Assembly (NCBI RefSeq): GCF_003387165.1
Contig: NZ_QUMW01000009.1
Location: forward strand, 248,001 to 312,000
Length of the DNA: 64,000 nt
Origin: Jeotgalicoccus halotolerans
GTDB taxonomy: Bacteria > Bacillota > Bacilli > Staphylococcales > Salinicoccaceae
Direction: 5' to 3'
Part shown: piece after piece, positions 9,194-18,558 of the stretch
Numbering within the stretch: position 1 is the first letter of the stretch
Layout of the letters: each line of letters starts with the position of its first letter
Program-made: the position numbers and the translations under genes
The notes under the pieces: model-generated
Databases searched by the model: none
What the model saw: only the letters and a program-made list of their open reading frames with translations
What the model was told of the DNA's origin: nothing

Positions 9194-11513
9194 CAAAACA
9201 TTCACCAAACTGGAATTCGATAAAATTCTCGAATCCGTCAGAACATTTGCAGTCAGCGATAAGACGAAAGAGAAACTGAATTTTTCAATCGTCGAAACTG
9301 ACTTAGCAACAGTAGTTAAAAATATAGAAGAGGTTGATGATGCCTCGGCTATGCTCAGGTACCGCCACGTTGAACTCGGGGGAATCAGCGACATTAAACC
9401 CTTCGTCAAGCGGGCGGAAATCGGAAGCATTTTAGGCGTGAGCGATTTTAATAAAATTAAATCGCTTTTAAACAGAAAGCATATGTTAGCAGGTCTCGTG
9501 AACGCTTTTGAAGAAGATGAAATCTTTCTGCCGAATATTAAACCGTATATCGCAGAACTTGAAGACATTCATTTTCTCTACAAGCGCATAACGGAAACTG
9601 TCGATGAAGTCACCGTCCTTGACCACGCATCACCTGAACTTCTCCGTATCAGGAGAAAGATCGGCGCGGAAGAACAGAAAATCCGCGAACGCTTAAACGA
9701 TATCGTCAGAAAAAATCAGCGCAAGCTCTCCGACAGTATTATCACCATGCGGAACGGCCGCTACGTGATCCCTGTCAATGTGGATTACCGGAGCGAATTT
9801 AAAGGCATTATCCACGACTCGTCACAGAGCGGACAGACGATTTACGTCGAACCGTCAGCAATCGTTGATATGACGAATAATATTACACGCTTAAAAGAAT
9901 CTGAAGAAGCAGAAATTACACGTATTTTAAGCGAACTGACAGAACAGGTCAGCACAGTCGCGCATGATTTATATGAACATAATATAAATCTGCACCATAT
10001 TGATTTCGTCTTTGCGAAAGCGAAATACGGTGCGCATATTAAAGGGACGAAACCGCTGATTGCAGATGATGAAAGCATCCGTTTAATCGGTGCCTTCCAT
10101 CCTCTAATCGACAGTGATACGGTCGTGAAAAATGATATCGTCGTCGAACCTGAAACAAAAGCCGTTATTATTACCGGACCGAATACCGGCGGTAAAACAG
10201 TAACGATTAAAACAGTCGGTTTATCCGTCTTAATGGCGCAGGCCGGCATTCCGATTCCTGCCCGCGACGGCTCTGAGATCTCAGTCTTTAAAAATGTCTA
10301 TGCAGATATCGGTGACGAGCAGTCGATTGAGCAGTCGCTGTCGACTTTCTCAAGCCACATGGTAAACATCGCTGATATTTTAAAGCGCGTTGACAGCGAT
10401 TCGCTGGTGATTCTGGATGAACTCGGTGCGGGGACGGACCCTGAAGAAGGTGCTGCACTTGCGATCAGTATTATTGAATACCTGCTCGAAAAACAGGCGA
10501 AAATTATTTCAACGACACATTATCCTCAGCTGAAATCGTTCAGCTATACGCGCGAAGATGTTATCAATGCGAGTGTCGAGTTCGACGTGAGCACTTTATC
10601 CCCGACCTACAGATTATTAATGGGCATTCCGGGTAAATCAAATGCTTTTGAAATTTCCGAGAAGCTCGGCCTTAGCACCAGTGTTATCGACCGGGCACGG
10701 GAGCTCACCGGCCGCGATAATATGGAAGTCAACGAAATGATTACAGCACTCGAGCGCCACACAACACTTGCGCGCGAGCACGAGCAGGATACACAGGAGC
10801 TGCTGAGAGAAGCTGAAAAACTGCAGAAGGAACTGAAAGAATCAAATGAGCAGTTTACCAACTTTAAAGATAAATTAATTAAGAACGCTGAAGATGAAGC
10901 GAACCGCATCGTTAAACAGCGGGAACTTGAAGCGGCTGAAATTATTAAAGAGCTTGAAATGATGAAGGAGCTTGGTGCGGACAGCATTCAGGAACACGAA
11001 CTCATCAAGGCTAAAAAAGAATTATCCGACAGCTATTACGCGCGTGATATTAAAAAAGACATCCGCAACGAAAAAGAAGAAACCCTGCAGACCGGTGATG
11101 AAGTTGATGTGCTGACTTACGGGCAGAAAGGTGAAATTATCGGCCTTAACGGCGATGAAGTCACTGTGCAGATGGGTATTATTAAGATGAAGCTCGACAA
11201 GTCCGAAGTGAAGAAAAGAAAAGCGAAAAAAGCTGAAAAACCGGTGACAATCCGGCAGAATAAAACCCAGGTCAAAAGAACGCTTGATCTTCGCGGCGAG
11301 CGTTATGAAGATGCTTTAATTCGTCTTGAGCAATATCTTGACCAGGTGCTTCTGTCGAACTACGCAGATGTCGAGATTATTCACGGAAAAGGCACCGGCG
11401 CCCTGCAAAAGGGTGTGCAGGAGTATTTAAAACGCCATCCGAAAGTAGCTTCATTCCGGGGCGGCATGCCGAGTGAAGGCGGCTTCGGCGTGACGATAGT
11501 CGAAATGAAGTAG
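9186..11513 (+). CDS. mutS2: Endonuclease/ATPase MutS2
   Basis: A 775-residue MutS homologue lacking the mismatch-recognition N-domain. In Firmicutes it is linked to recombination control and to rescue of collided ribosomes (RqcU). Walker A is GPNTGGKTVTIKT (about residue 333) and Walker B is LVILDELGAGTDPEEGA (about 410). A long coiled coil spans about 510-640. The C-terminal Smr nuclease domain (about 700-775) has LDLRGERYEDAL and IIHGKGTGAL. It overlaps polX and is followed by a tiny membrane ORF. Confidence 0.94.
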   Translation: MNDKTFTKLEFDKILESVRTFAVSDKTKEKLNFSIVETDLATVVKNIEEVDDASAMLRYRHVELGGISDIKPFVKRAEIGSILGVSDFNKIKSLLNRKHMLAGLVNAFEEDEIFLPNIKPYIAELEDIHFLYKRITETVDEVTVLDHASPELLRIRRKIGAEEQKIRERLNDIVRKNQRKLSDSIITMRNGRYVIPVNVDYRSEFKGIIHDSSQSGQTIYVEPSAIVDMTNNITRLKESEEAEITRILSELTEQVSTVAHDLYEHNINLHHIDFVFAKAKYGAHIKGTKPLIADDESIRLIGAFHPLIDSDTVVKNDIVVEPETKAVIITGPNTGGKTVTIKTVGLSVLMAQAGIPIPARDGSEISVFKNVYADIGDEQSIEQSLSTFSSHMVNIADILKRVDSDSLVILDELGAGTDPEEGAALAISIIEYLLEKQAKIISTTHYPQLKSFSYTREDVINASVEFDVSTLSPTYRLLMGIPGKSNAFEISEKLGLSTSVIDRARELTGRDNMEVNEMITALERHTTLAREHEQDTQELLREAEKLQKELKESNEQFTNFKDKLIKNAEDEANRIVKQRELEAAEIIKELEMMKELGADSIQEHELIKAKKELSDSYYARDIKKDIRNEKEETLQTGDEVDVLTYGQKGEIIGLNGDEVTVQMGIIKMKLDKSEVKKRKAKKAEKPVTIRQNKTQVKRTLDLRGERYEDALIRLEQYLDQVLLSNYADVEIIHGKGTGALQKGVQEYLKRHPKVASFRGGMPSEGGFGVTIVEMK

Positions 11514-11522
11514 GTGATTCCG

Positions 11523-11621
11523 GTGGATAACTTTGATATGTATAAACTTGCGAAAGTACTTATTGTTATCAGTGTGATAATGTTTATAAGCGGCATTGTT
11601 TACCTGATATATTTTACCTAA
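11523..11621 (+). CDS. Possible 32-residue single-span membrane protein
   Basis: This short frame begins with GTG at 11523 (or ATG at 11538, same frame) 9 nt after mutS2 and ends with TAA at 11619-11621. The product would be a charged N-terminus (DNFDMYKLAK) followed by one hydrophobic helix of about 20 residues (VLIVISVIMFISGIVYLIYF). AGGTGA at 11512-11517 is a plausible ribosome site. It sits between mutS2 and the trxA promoter, so it would be the last gene of the polX-mutS2 transcript. I recognise no family. Confidence 0.5.
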   Translation: MDNFDMYKLAKVLIVISVIMFISGIVYLIYFT

Positions 11622-11630
11622 GCAATACCG

Positions 11631-11659
11631 TTGAGTGACAAATTGAATTGTTGTATAAT
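11631..11659 (+). promoter_or_regulatory. Promoter of trxA
   Basis: TTGAGT (11631-11636), a 17-nt spacer and TATAAT (11654-11659). Confidence 0.8.
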
Positions 11660-11690
11660 GAAATCATTACAAATATGGAGGTAGTTTTAG

Positions 11691-12005
11691 ATGGCTATTA
11701 TTGAAGTGAACGACGCAGGATTTAAAGAAGAAATTGGTAGTGGAATTACATTAGTAGACTTTTGGGCACCATGGTGCGGGCCTTGTAAAATGATCGCTCC
11801 AATCCTTGAAGAATTAGCGCCTGAAGTTGAAGGCAAAGCTAATATTGCTAAATTAAATGTTGATGAAAACCAAGCTACAGCAAGCGAGTACGAAGTGATG
11901 AGTATTCCAACTTTAATTCTTTTCAAAGACGGCGAGCCTGTTGACAAAGTAGTTGGATTCCAGCCTAAAGAACAACTTGCTGCATTAATAGAAAAACATG
12001 CTTAA
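11691..12005 (+). CDS. trxA: Thioredoxin
   Basis: A 104-residue cytosolic disulfide reductase. The active site WCGPCK is at residues 28-33, inside [13 protein letters not shown]. The conserved cis-proline occurs in MSIPTLILF. It reduces ribonucleotide reductase, Tpx/Msr enzymes and other disulfides with electrons from TrxB. GGAGGT precedes ATG 11691. It has its own promoter and terminator, so it is monocistronic. Its codon choice is plainer and more AT-rich than that of its neighbours, as expected for a highly expressed gene. Confidence 0.97.
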   Translation: MAIIEVNDAGFKEEIGSGITLVDFWAPWCGPCKMIAPILEELAPEVEGKANIAKLNVDENQATASEYEVMSIPTLILFKDGEPVDKVVGFQPKEQLAALIEKHA

Positions 12006-12010
12006 ATTTT

Positions 12011-12037
12011 AAAGCCGCCATTGAGGCGGCTTTTTTT
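12011..12037 (+). terminator. Terminator of trxA
   Basis: A 9-bp stem (12011-12019 with 12025-12033), an ATTGA loop and seven T. Confidence 0.92.
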
Positions 12038-12055
12038 ATGAAGAAGGGATGAATC

Positions 12056-13831
12056 ATGTCTGAACTTAAATTGAAATTATCAGTCCTGCCCGTTGAACCC
12101 GGCTGCTACTTAATGAAAAACAGCGACGGTGAAATTATTTATGTGGGCAAGGCGAAAAACCTGCGGAACAGGGTGCGTTCGTACTTCACCGGCGCGCATG
12201 ATGAGAAGACGATGCGGCTCGTGGCCGATATCGTCGATTTCGACTTTATCGTTACGCAGTCGGAAGTCGAATCGCTCCTCTTAGAAAATACATTAATTAA
12301 AAAACATCTGCCGAGATACAACATCCTGCTGAAAGATGATAAAAGCTATCCCTTCATTAAAATTACGAAGGAAAAACATCCTAAGCTGGTCGTCACGCGG
12401 ACGGTAAAACCAAAAACCGGCAAGTTTTTCGGACCTTACCCGAACGCTTACAGCGCGCATGAAACGAAAAAGCTGCTGGATCGTATATATCCGCTCAGAA
12501 AATGCAACGTCATGCCGGATAAACTCTGTCTGTACTATCATATCGGCCAATGTCTCGGACCTTGTGTGTTTAACGTTACAGACGAACAAAACCAGAAGAT
12601 GATAGACGGCATTACAAACTTTTTAAACGGCGAAACTGACGGGGTAATGGCAGAGCTGAAAGAAAAAATGCAGGCAGCTGCTGAAGAGCTTGAATTTGAG
12701 AAAGCGAAGGAATACCGGGATCTGATGGGGCATATTGAAAATACTATGCTGAAGCAGAACATGCTGACAGCCGATATGACGGCGCGCGACTGTTTCGGCT
12801 ACTCAGTGGATAACGGATGGATGTCGGTCTCGGTGCTCTTTATCAGAAGCGGTAAATTAATAGAGAAAAAAGCGGAAATGTTCCCGATGAATGACTCAGC
12901 GGAGGAAGAGTTCTTTAGATTTATCGTACAGTTTTACGATTTGAATTCGAATCTGATGCCAAAAGAAGTGCATATTCCTAAAGAATTTAACGTCTCGCTG
13001 CTGGACGAAGCGCTGCCGGCAAAAGTGAAAGCACCGGCGCGCGGGGCAAAACGCGAAATGGTGGATCTTGCGATTAAAAATGCCGGCATCGCCATCGAAA
13101 ATAAATTCGAAATGATTGCGCGCGATGAAGAGCGGACGATTAAAGCGATTGAGACCCTCGGCGACGTTATGAATATCGAAACACCGCGCCGCATTGAAGC
13201 GTTCGACAACTCAAATATTCAAGGCGTGGACCCGGTCAGCGTGATGGTGTCCTTTATCGACGGGAAACCTTCGAAGAAGGACTACCGCAAATATAAAATT
13301 AAAACGGTCAAAGGGCCGGATGACTATGCCTCCATGGCTGAAGCGGTCAGACGCCGCTACACGCGTGTCTTAAAAGAACGGCTGCCGCTTCCTGATCTGA
13401 TTATCGTCGACGGGGGAGTCGGCCATATGAATACAGTTAAAGGGGTGCTCTTAAACGAACTGTCGCTCGATATTCCGGTGGCAGGTCTTGCGAAAAATGA
13501 CAAACACTCGACGGCGGAACTGCTCTACGGGGATCCGGCGGAAATTGTCCCGATGAAAAAGAATTCGCAGAGTTTCTATCTACTCCAGCGGATTCAGGAT
13601 GAAGTACACCGCTTTGCAATTTCATTTCACCGGAATACGCGCCGGAAAACGTCAATTGTGTCCCAGCTGGATAATATCGAAGGGGTCGGACCGACCCGGA
13701 AACGAAAGTTACTTTCAAAATTCGGTTCAATTAAAAGAATGAAAGAAAAGAATGTGAGCGACTTCACAGAGATAGGAATTCCGAAAAATGTAGCGGAAAA
13801 TATAGTTGAGAAACTGAATGAACAGGCATAA
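12056..13831 (+). CDS. uvrC: Excinuclease ABC subunit C
   Basis: A 591-residue nuclease that makes the 3' and 5' incisions in nucleotide excision repair with UvrAB. A GIY-YIG domain is at residues 14-95 ([20 protein letters not shown]), a UVR motif that contacts UvrB at about 200-235 ([14 protein letters not shown]), an RNase H-like 5' nuclease domain at about 370-530 ([21 protein letters not shown]) and a C-terminal helix-hairpin-helix at about 545-590. The trxA-uvrC-sdhCAB order is the same as in Staphylococcus. No promoter of its own is obvious after the trxA terminator. Confidence 0.95.
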   Translation: MSELKLKLSVLPVEPGCYLMKNSDGEIIYVGKAKNLRNRVRSYFTGAHDEKTMRLVADIVDFDFIVTQSEVESLLLENTLIKKHLPRYNILLKDDKSYPFIKITKEKHPKLVVTRTVKPKTGKFFGPYPNAYSAHETKKLLDRIYPLRKCNVMPDKLCLYYHIGQCLGPCVFNVTDEQNQKMIDGITNFLNGETDGVMAELKEKMQAAAEELEFEKAKEYRDLMGHIENTMLKQNMLTADMTARDCFGYSVDNGWMSVSVLFIRSGKLIEKKAEMFPMNDSAEEEFFRFIVQFYDLNSNLMPKEVHIPKEFNVSLLDEALPAKVKAPARGAKREMVDLAIKNAGIAIENKFEMIARDEERTIKAIETLGDVMNIETPRRIEAFDNSNIQGVDPVSVMVSFIDGKPSKKDYRKYKIKTVKGPDDYASMAEAVRRRYTRVLKERLPLPDLIIVDGGVGHMNTVKGVLLNELSLDIPVAGLAKNDKHSTAELLYGDPAEIVPMKKNSQSFYLLQRIQDEVHRFAISFHRNTRRKTSIVSQLDNIEGVGPTRKRKLLSKFGSIKRMKEKNVSDFTEIGIPKNVAENIVEKLNEQA

Positions 13832-13874
13832 GGCTGCGAATGTAAAAGAAAAGTGTAAAAGATTAAACGGTATC

Positions 13875-13903
13875 TTGATTTGTAAAATTATTACGGGTAA
13901 AAT
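13875..13903 (+). promoter_or_regulatory. Promoter of sdhCAB
   Basis: TTGATT (13875-13880), a 17-nt spacer and TAAAAT (13898-13903). Confidence 0.65.
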
Positions 13904-13944
13904 AAGAGTTAAAGTTTGTTGACAAATAGTTAGGGGGGTCTTTT

Positions 13945-14556
13945 GTGTCGAATCAAGATTCAGGTTTTTACATTCGCAGATTACATTCATTGCTCGGAGT
14001 TATTCCGCTGGGAGTCTTTTTAATCCAGCACTTGCTTGTTAACTTTACCGCTACATACAGTGAAGAAGCATTTAACTTCGCTGCAGGTATTATGGGTAAC
14101 CTGCCGTTCGTTATTCTGCTTGAAATTTTCATCATTTACTTACCAATTCTGTTCCACGGTATCTACGGTATTTATATCGCTTTTACTGCTAAAAATAATG
14201 TGGGCAGATACGGAACATACCGCAACTGGATGTTCCTGCTTCAAAGAATTTCCGGTGTTGTGGCGTTTATCTTCATCGCGGTTCACGTTTACCAGACTCG
14301 TATTCAAGTCTTTTTAGGTGAAGAAGTAAACTTCCAGATGGTTGAACAGATTGTTGCAAATCCATTCTGGCTTGTATTCTGGATTGTCGGTGTGGTTGCA
14401 ACGGTATTCCATTTTGCAAACGGTTTATGGACGTTCATGATTACATGGGGTATTACGCAGTCCGAAAAATCACAGCAGGTTATGAGCTACATTACAGTTT
14501 TAGTTTTCTTAGCAATTTCTACAATTGGAGTAATGGCAATTTTTGCGTTTGTATAA
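13945..14556 (+). CDS. sdhC: Succinate dehydrogenase cytochrome b558 subunit
   Basis: A 203-residue membrane anchor of respiratory complex II with about five hydrophobic helices. It binds haem b and passes electrons from SdhB to menaquinone. The histidines in FLIQHLLVN, LFHGIYGIY and VHVYQTR lie in helices, as the family needs for the two haems. The start is GTG at 13945 after TAGGGGGGTC. It is the first gene of the sdhCAB operon, with 14 nt to sdhA. Length and position match the Bacillus/Staphylococcus SdhC type, which lacks a separate SdhD. Confidence 0.93.
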   Translation: MSNQDSGFYIRRLHSLLGVIPLGVFLIQHLLVNFTATYSEEAFNFAAGIMGNLPFVILLEIFIIYLPILFHGIYGIYIAFTAKNNVGRYGTYRNWMFLLQRISGVVAFIFIAVHVYQTRIQVFLGEEVNFQMVEQIVANPFWLVFWIVGVVATVFHFANGLWTFMITWGITQSEKSQQVMSYITVLVFLAISTIGVMAIFAFV

Positions 14557-14570
14557 AAGGAGTGTAAATA

Positions 14571-16322
14571 ATGGCGGATAATAAAGTAATCGTTGTCGGC
14601 GGGGGACTCGCAGGTTTGATGGCAACGATCAAAGCAGCAGAATCTGGTGCGAATATAGATCTATTTTCAATCGTTCCGGTTAAGCGTTCACACTCGGTGT
14701 GTGCACAAGGCGGAATTAACGGGGCAGTAAACACGAAAGGTGAAGGCGACTCACCGCTGATTCACTTTGACGATACTGTATACGGCGGAGACTTTTTAGC
14801 AAACCAGCCTCCGGTTAAGGCAATGACGGAAGCAGCGCCGAAGATTATCCATCTTCTTGACCGCATGGGTGTAATGTTCAACAGAACGCCTGAAGGTCTG
14901 CTTGACTTCAGACGTTTCGGCGGAACGCTTCACCACCGTACAGCTTACGCAGGTGCAACAACTGGCCAGCAGCTTCTGTATGCGCTCGATGAGCAGGTGA
15001 GAAGCTTTGAAGTTAAAGGACAGGTCGACAAGTACGAAGGATGGGAATTCCTCGGTGTTGTCGTGGACGATGAAGGCAAAGCACGCGGTATTACAGCTCA
15101 GGAAATTACAAGCGGTGAAATTAAAACCTTTAAAGCTGACGCTGTGATTATGGCTACAGGCGGCCCTGGTATTATCTTTGGTAAATCGACGAACTCGATG
15201 ATCAACACAGGATCAGCGGCATCGATCGTTTATCAGCAGGGTGCAGTGTACGCAAACGGTGAATTCATTCAGATTCACCCGACAGCAATCCCGGGAGACG
15301 ATAAACTCCGTCTGATGAGTGAATCAGCACGCGGAGAAGGCGGACGTGTCTGGACTTATAAAGACGGCAAGCCATGGTACTTCCTCGAAGAAAAATATCC
15401 GGACTACGGTAACCTCGTACCTCGCGATATCGCAACACGTGAAATCTTTGACGTGTGTGTGAACCAGAAACTCGGCATTAACGGCGAAAACATGGTTTAT
15501 CTTGATTTATCACATAAAGATGCACATGAACTCGATGTAAAACTCGGCGGAATTATTGAAATCTACGAGAAATTTACAGGCGACGACCCGCGTAAAGTAC
15601 CGATGAAGATCTTCCCGGCGGTACACTACTCGATGGGCGGTCTGTACGTGGACTACGATCAGATGACAACGATTCCAGGGCTGTTTGCAGCGGGCGAATG
15701 TGATTACTCGCAGCACGGCGGGAACCGCTTAGGTGCGAACTCACTGCTGTCAGCAATTTACGGCGGTATGGTTGCAGGACCGAAAGCGATGGAATACGTG
15801 AAGACACTTGAGACTTCCTACCAGGATCTTGATGAGTCGGTTTACGAGAGACACGCTCAGGCTGAGCAGGAGAAATTCGACAACATCCTTGCGATGGACG
15901 GTACGGAAAATGCTTATGTAATTCACAGAGAACTTGGTGAAATCATGACAGCTAACGTAACAGTAGTTCGTCATAACGATAAATTGCTTGAAACTGACAA
16001 GAAAATCTTAGAGTTAATGGAGCGCTACAAACAGATCAACATTAACGATACTAAGAAATGGAGTAACCAGGCGGCCTTCTTTACACGCCAGTTATGGAAT
16101 ATGCTTGTCCTTGCGCGCGTCATTACTATCGGCGCTTACAACAGAAACGAATCGCGCGGTGCACACTTCAAACCGGAATTCCCGGACCGCAACGACGAAG
16201 AATGGCTGAAAACAACTAAAGCACATTATGAAGGACCGGCTGAAGCACCGAGATTCGAATACGAAGACGTTGACGTGAGCCTGATTCCGCCGCGTATTCG
16301 TGACTATTCAACTAAACATTAG
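14571..16322 (+). CDS. sdhA: Succinate dehydrogenase flavoprotein subunit
   Basis: A 583-residue catalytic subunit oxidising succinate to fumarate in the TCA cycle. The N-terminal dinucleotide fold is VVGGGLAGLMA. The histidine for covalent FAD attachment is in RSHSVCAQGGING. Substrate-loop and catalytic residues appear in LHHRTAYAGATTGQ and SESARGEGGRVW, and a C-terminal helical domain ends near residue 583. AAGGAG precedes the ATG. It could be confused with fumarate reductase FrdA, but the SdhC/SdhB neighbours fix the call. Confidence 0.97.
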   Translation: MADNKVIVVGGGLAGLMATIKAAESGANIDLFSIVPVKRSHSVCAQGGINGAVNTKGEGDSPLIHFDDTVYGGDFLANQPPVKAMTEAAPKIIHLLDRMGVMFNRTPEGLLDFRRFGGTLHHRTAYAGATTGQQLLYALDEQVRSFEVKGQVDKYEGWEFLGVVVDDEGKARGITAQEITSGEIKTFKADAVIMATGGPGIIFGKSTNSMINTGSAASIVYQQGAVYANGEFIQIHPTAIPGDDKLRLMSESARGEGGRVWTYKDGKPWYFLEEKYPDYGNLVPRDIATREIFDVCVNQKLGINGENMVYLDLSHKDAHELDVKLGGIIEIYEKFTGDDPRKVPMKIFPAVHYSMGGLYVDYDQMTTIPGLFAAGECDYSQHGGNRLGANSLLSAIYGGMVAGPKAMEYVKTLETSYQDLDESVYERHAQAEQEKFDNILAMDGTENAYVIHRELGEIMTANVTVVRHNDKLLETDKKILELMERYKQININDTKKWSNQAAFFTRQLWNMLVLARVITIGAYNRNESRGAHFKPEFPDRNDEEWLKTTKAHYEGPAEAPRFEYEDVDVSLIPPRIRDYSTKH

Positions 16323-16345
16323 TAGAAGGGGATGGCTAAATAAAA

Positions 16346-17125
16346 ATGAGTACTACAGCAACTGAAACAAAAACAATAAAGCTAAGTATCAAACGCCAGG
16401 AAAATCCGGAAACTAGCAGTTACTGGGAAGAGTTCGAAATTCCATACCGTCCGAATATGAATATCATCAGTGCACTTATGGAAATTCAAAGAAATCCGGT
16501 CAACGCAAAAGGTCAGAAAACAACACCGGTAACATGGGACGCGAGCTGTCTTGAAGAAGTCTGCGGCGCATGTTCAATGGTTATCAACGGTACGGCGCGC
16601 CAGTCATGTACTGCGCTCGTTGACCAGTATGAGCAGCCGATTAAATTAGAACCGATGAGCACCTTCCCTATAGTGAGAGACCTGCAGGTAGACCGTTCGT
16701 TCATGTTCGATAACTTAAAACGCGTCCAGGCTTGGGTGCCGATCGATGGTACATACGACCTTGGACCAGGACCTAGAATGCCTGAGAAAAAACGTCAGAT
16801 CGCGTATGAATTATCTAAATGTATGTCTTGCGGCGTATGTTTAGAAGTTTGCCCGAACGTTAACAGCAAATCTAATTTCATGGGCGCAGCACCAATTTCA
16901 CAGGTACGTCTGTTCAACCTTCACCCGACAGGCAGCATGACTAAGAACGAAAGACTAGATGCACTAATGGGTACAGGCGGCATCGCAGAATGCGGAATGG
17001 CTCAAAACTGTGTCGAAGCATGTCCAAAAGGTATTCCTTTAACGACATCAATCGCATCAATGCAGCGTGAAACAACATTCCACATGTTCAAATCATTCTT
17101 CGGAAGTGACCACGAAGTTAACTAA
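16346..17125 (+). CDS. sdhB: Succinate dehydrogenase iron-sulfur subunit
   Basis: A 259-residue electron-transfer subunit. Cysteines for the [2Fe-2S] cluster are in CLEEVCGACSMV with a distal Cys in RQSC (about residues 67-90). The C-terminal half carries CMSCGVCLEVCP and CGMAQNCVEACPKGIP for the [4Fe-4S] and [3Fe-4S] clusters. It links SdhA to the haem anchor SdhC. It is last in the operon and is followed by a very strong terminator. Confidence 0.97.
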   Translation: MSTTATETKTIKLSIKRQENPETSSYWEEFEIPYRPNMNIISALMEIQRNPVNAKGQKTTPVTWDASCLEEVCGACSMVINGTARQSCTALVDQYEQPIKLEPMSTFPIVRDLQVDRSFMFDNLKRVQAWVPIDGTYDLGPGPRMPEKKRQIAYELSKCMSCGVCLEVCPNVNSKSNFMGAAPISQVRLFNLHPTGSMTKNERLDALMGTGGIAECGMAQNCVEACPKGIPLTTSIASMQRETTFHMFKSFFGSDHEVN

Positions 17126-17144
17126 TATTTATACTGGTAAGGCG

Positions 17145-17173
17145 AGACCCCCGCTGTTGCGGGGGTCTTTTTT
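17145..17173 (+). terminator. Terminator of sdhCAB
   Basis: A perfect, GC-rich 10-bp stem (17145-17154 with 17159-17168), a TGTT loop and six T. Confidence 0.95.
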
Positions 17174-17199
17174 GTTTGCGGAGTTTCTGCCCTTGTGAT

Positions 17200-17590
17200 G
17201 AGCAGGGTCGTTGTTTTTATCGCCACCTTGCACGTTTTCGTCTTCATAATGAGCAAGATCATCGTTTTTATCGTCACCTTGCACGTTTTTGCCCTCATAA
17301 TGAGCAAGGACATGATTTTTGTCGTCACCTTGCACGTTTTCGTCTTCATAATGAGCAAGGTCATCGTTTTTATCGTCACCTTGCACGTTTTTGCCCTCAT
17401 AATGAGCAAGGACATGATTTTTGTCGTCACCTTGCACGTTTTCGTCTTCGTAATGAGCAAGGTCATTGTTTTTATCGTCTCTTTGCACGTTTTTGCTCTC
17501 GTAATGAGCAGGGTCGTCGTTTTTGTCGCCACCTTGCACAATTTTGTCTTCGTAATGAGCAAGGTTATCTTTTTTGTCGTCACCTTGCAC
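17200..17590 (+). repeat. 51-bp tandem array, family B, 8 units (inverted relative to 6.3 kb)
   Basis: Eight units have left arms at 17200, 17251, 17302, 17353, 17404, 17455, 17506 and 17557. Each is GAGCAAGG (variants GAGCAGGG, GAGCAAGA), an 18-nt centre usually reading TCATCGTTTTTATCGTCA, then CCTTGCAC and a 17-nt spacer close to GTTTTCGTCTTCATAAT. Read on the minus strand, it is the same sequence as the array at 6316-6451. Because 51 is a multiple of 3, several frames stay open and spell 17-residue acidic or basic repeats. These frames run into the sdhB terminator and have no ribosome site, so I do not call a gene. Confidence 0.92.
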
Positions 17591-17596
17591 GTTTCT

Positions 17597-17681
17597 GCAT
17601 TAGTTATAAGGAAAACGAGCTCACTAATGCATTTCTAACCCCCAAACGCATTAGTATCGATAAAAATCGACAAACCAATGC
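17597..17681 (+). repeat. 51-bp tandem array, family A, 2 units
   Basis: GCATTAGT at 17597 and 17648, each followed 26 bp later by ACTAATGC (17623) or ACCAATGC (17674), repeats the 8-18-8-17 plan of the array at 6070-6307. It adjoins family B with a 6-nt junction, so the two-family composite of 6 kb is present here in inverted order. From 17682 to 17774 nothing further is recognised apart from possible promoter elements. Confidence 0.88.
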
Positions 17682-17774
17682 GAAATCTCCCCATACGCCT
17701 GTATTTCTACACCAATTTGCGGTACTATTTTCATAAAGAACCACCTCATTCCAAACTAAGGGCGTGATGCCGCA

Positions 17775-17984
17775 ATGATTATGAAATTAACTTACTCAAT
17801 TATAGGTACGTCCATAACAGGGGCTCTGCTGATCATCTCGATACCTTTCTTATTCAACAATCCGATAGGAAATATCTTGTATTTTATAATTACAATTCCC
17901 GCAGCGGCCTTAATATTCTTCGCCGTTACGTCAATCAGAACCCGCCGCAAATTAGATGAAGAATTTAAGCAGAAGTTTCATTAA
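17775..17984 (+). CDS. Small two-span membrane protein, unknown function
   Basis: 69 residues with two hydrophobic segments (about 7-28 and 33-53, the second AALIFFAVTSI-like) and a basic C-terminal tail (RTRRKLDEEFKQKFH). No family is recognised. The likely ribosome site AAGGGCGTGAT ends 9 nt before ATG 17775. It is monocistronic: the repeat array lies before it and a hairpin terminator starts at its stop codon. Length, hydrophobic profile and a matching terminator make it more than a chance frame. Confidence 0.65.
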   Translation: MIMKLTYSIIGTSITGALLIISIPFLFNNPIGNILYFIITIPAAALIFFAVTSIRTRRKLDEEFKQKFH

Positions 17985-18009
17985 AGAGCAGACCGCGACG
18001 TCTGCTCTT
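17984..18009 (+). terminator. Terminator after the small membrane protein
   Basis: A perfect 10-bp stem (17984-17993 with 18000-18009), a CGCGAC loop and a weak downstream T-rich stretch. Confidence 0.75.
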
Positions 18010-18114
18010 ATTCATTTTCACCATCCGCACCAAACGCATCCGCCCATCTTCCTATTTTTTTCTTTCGATTTACGTTATTATATTTATAAAGGATGTTTAA
18101 GGGGACTGGCTACT

Positions 18115-18558
18115 ATGTATGATGAGCAGGAGACTAAATCAATTGAAAAATCGTTGCGCTACATCGCGTCGCATGTCCGGGTGAACGGCAGGGAAATTCT
18201 AAAACATCATGATATTTCGCCGCTCCAGTTTGTGGCGCTGCAGTGGGTGGGCGACAAGGACGGTATTACCATCGGCGAACTTGCGATGAGACTGTACCTT
18301 GCGCACTCGACGACGACGGATATTGTCGATAAACTCGAGAGCGGCAATTACGTGAGGCGTGACCGTTCCGATAAGGATAAACGCCTTGTGCTTGTGAGCA
18401 TGGAGGAAAAAGGCAGGGAGATTATCCAGCAGGTCATCGATAAACGAATCGATTATATTGCGAAGATTACGGCGAACCTGGATGAAGCAGAGCGTAAAAT
18501 ACTGCCTGCAGCACTGGAGCATGTTCTCAGGGAAAGCGAGAGAATAACATATGAATAA
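18115..18558 (+). CDS. MarR family transcriptional regulator
   Basis: A 147-residue dimeric winged-helix DNA-binding protein. The winged helix spans about residues 35-110, with the recognition region ITIGELAMRLYLAHSTTTDIVDKLE and the wing RRDRSDKDKRLVLVSM, which has the D-x-R-x(7)-T/S-like wing pattern. ATG 18115 follows TAAGGGGA; the longer frame upstream crosses a terminator. It overlaps murI by 8 nt. B. subtilis has a comparable MarR gene (ysmB) next to racE. The ligand and targets are unknown. Confidence 0.88.
   Translation: MYDEQETKSIEKSLRYIASHVRVNGREILKHHDISPLQFVALQWVGDKDGITIGELAMRLYLAHSTTTDIVDKLESGNYVRRDRSDKDKRLVLVSMEEKGREIIQQVIDKRIDYIAKITANLDEAERKILPAALEHVLRESERITYE

Noticed and set aside
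17129-17590. Minus-strand 153-codon frames with 17-residue repeats
   Set aside because: They are a by-product of a 51-bp period. No ribosome site is seen, the frame runs into the sdhB terminator, and the sister array at 6.3 kb breaks the frame while keeping its arms.
6070-17681. Staphylococcal STAR elements
   Set aside because: STAR repeats are short GC-rich direct repeats; the arms here (GCATTAGT, GAGCAAGG) and the palindromic plan differ.
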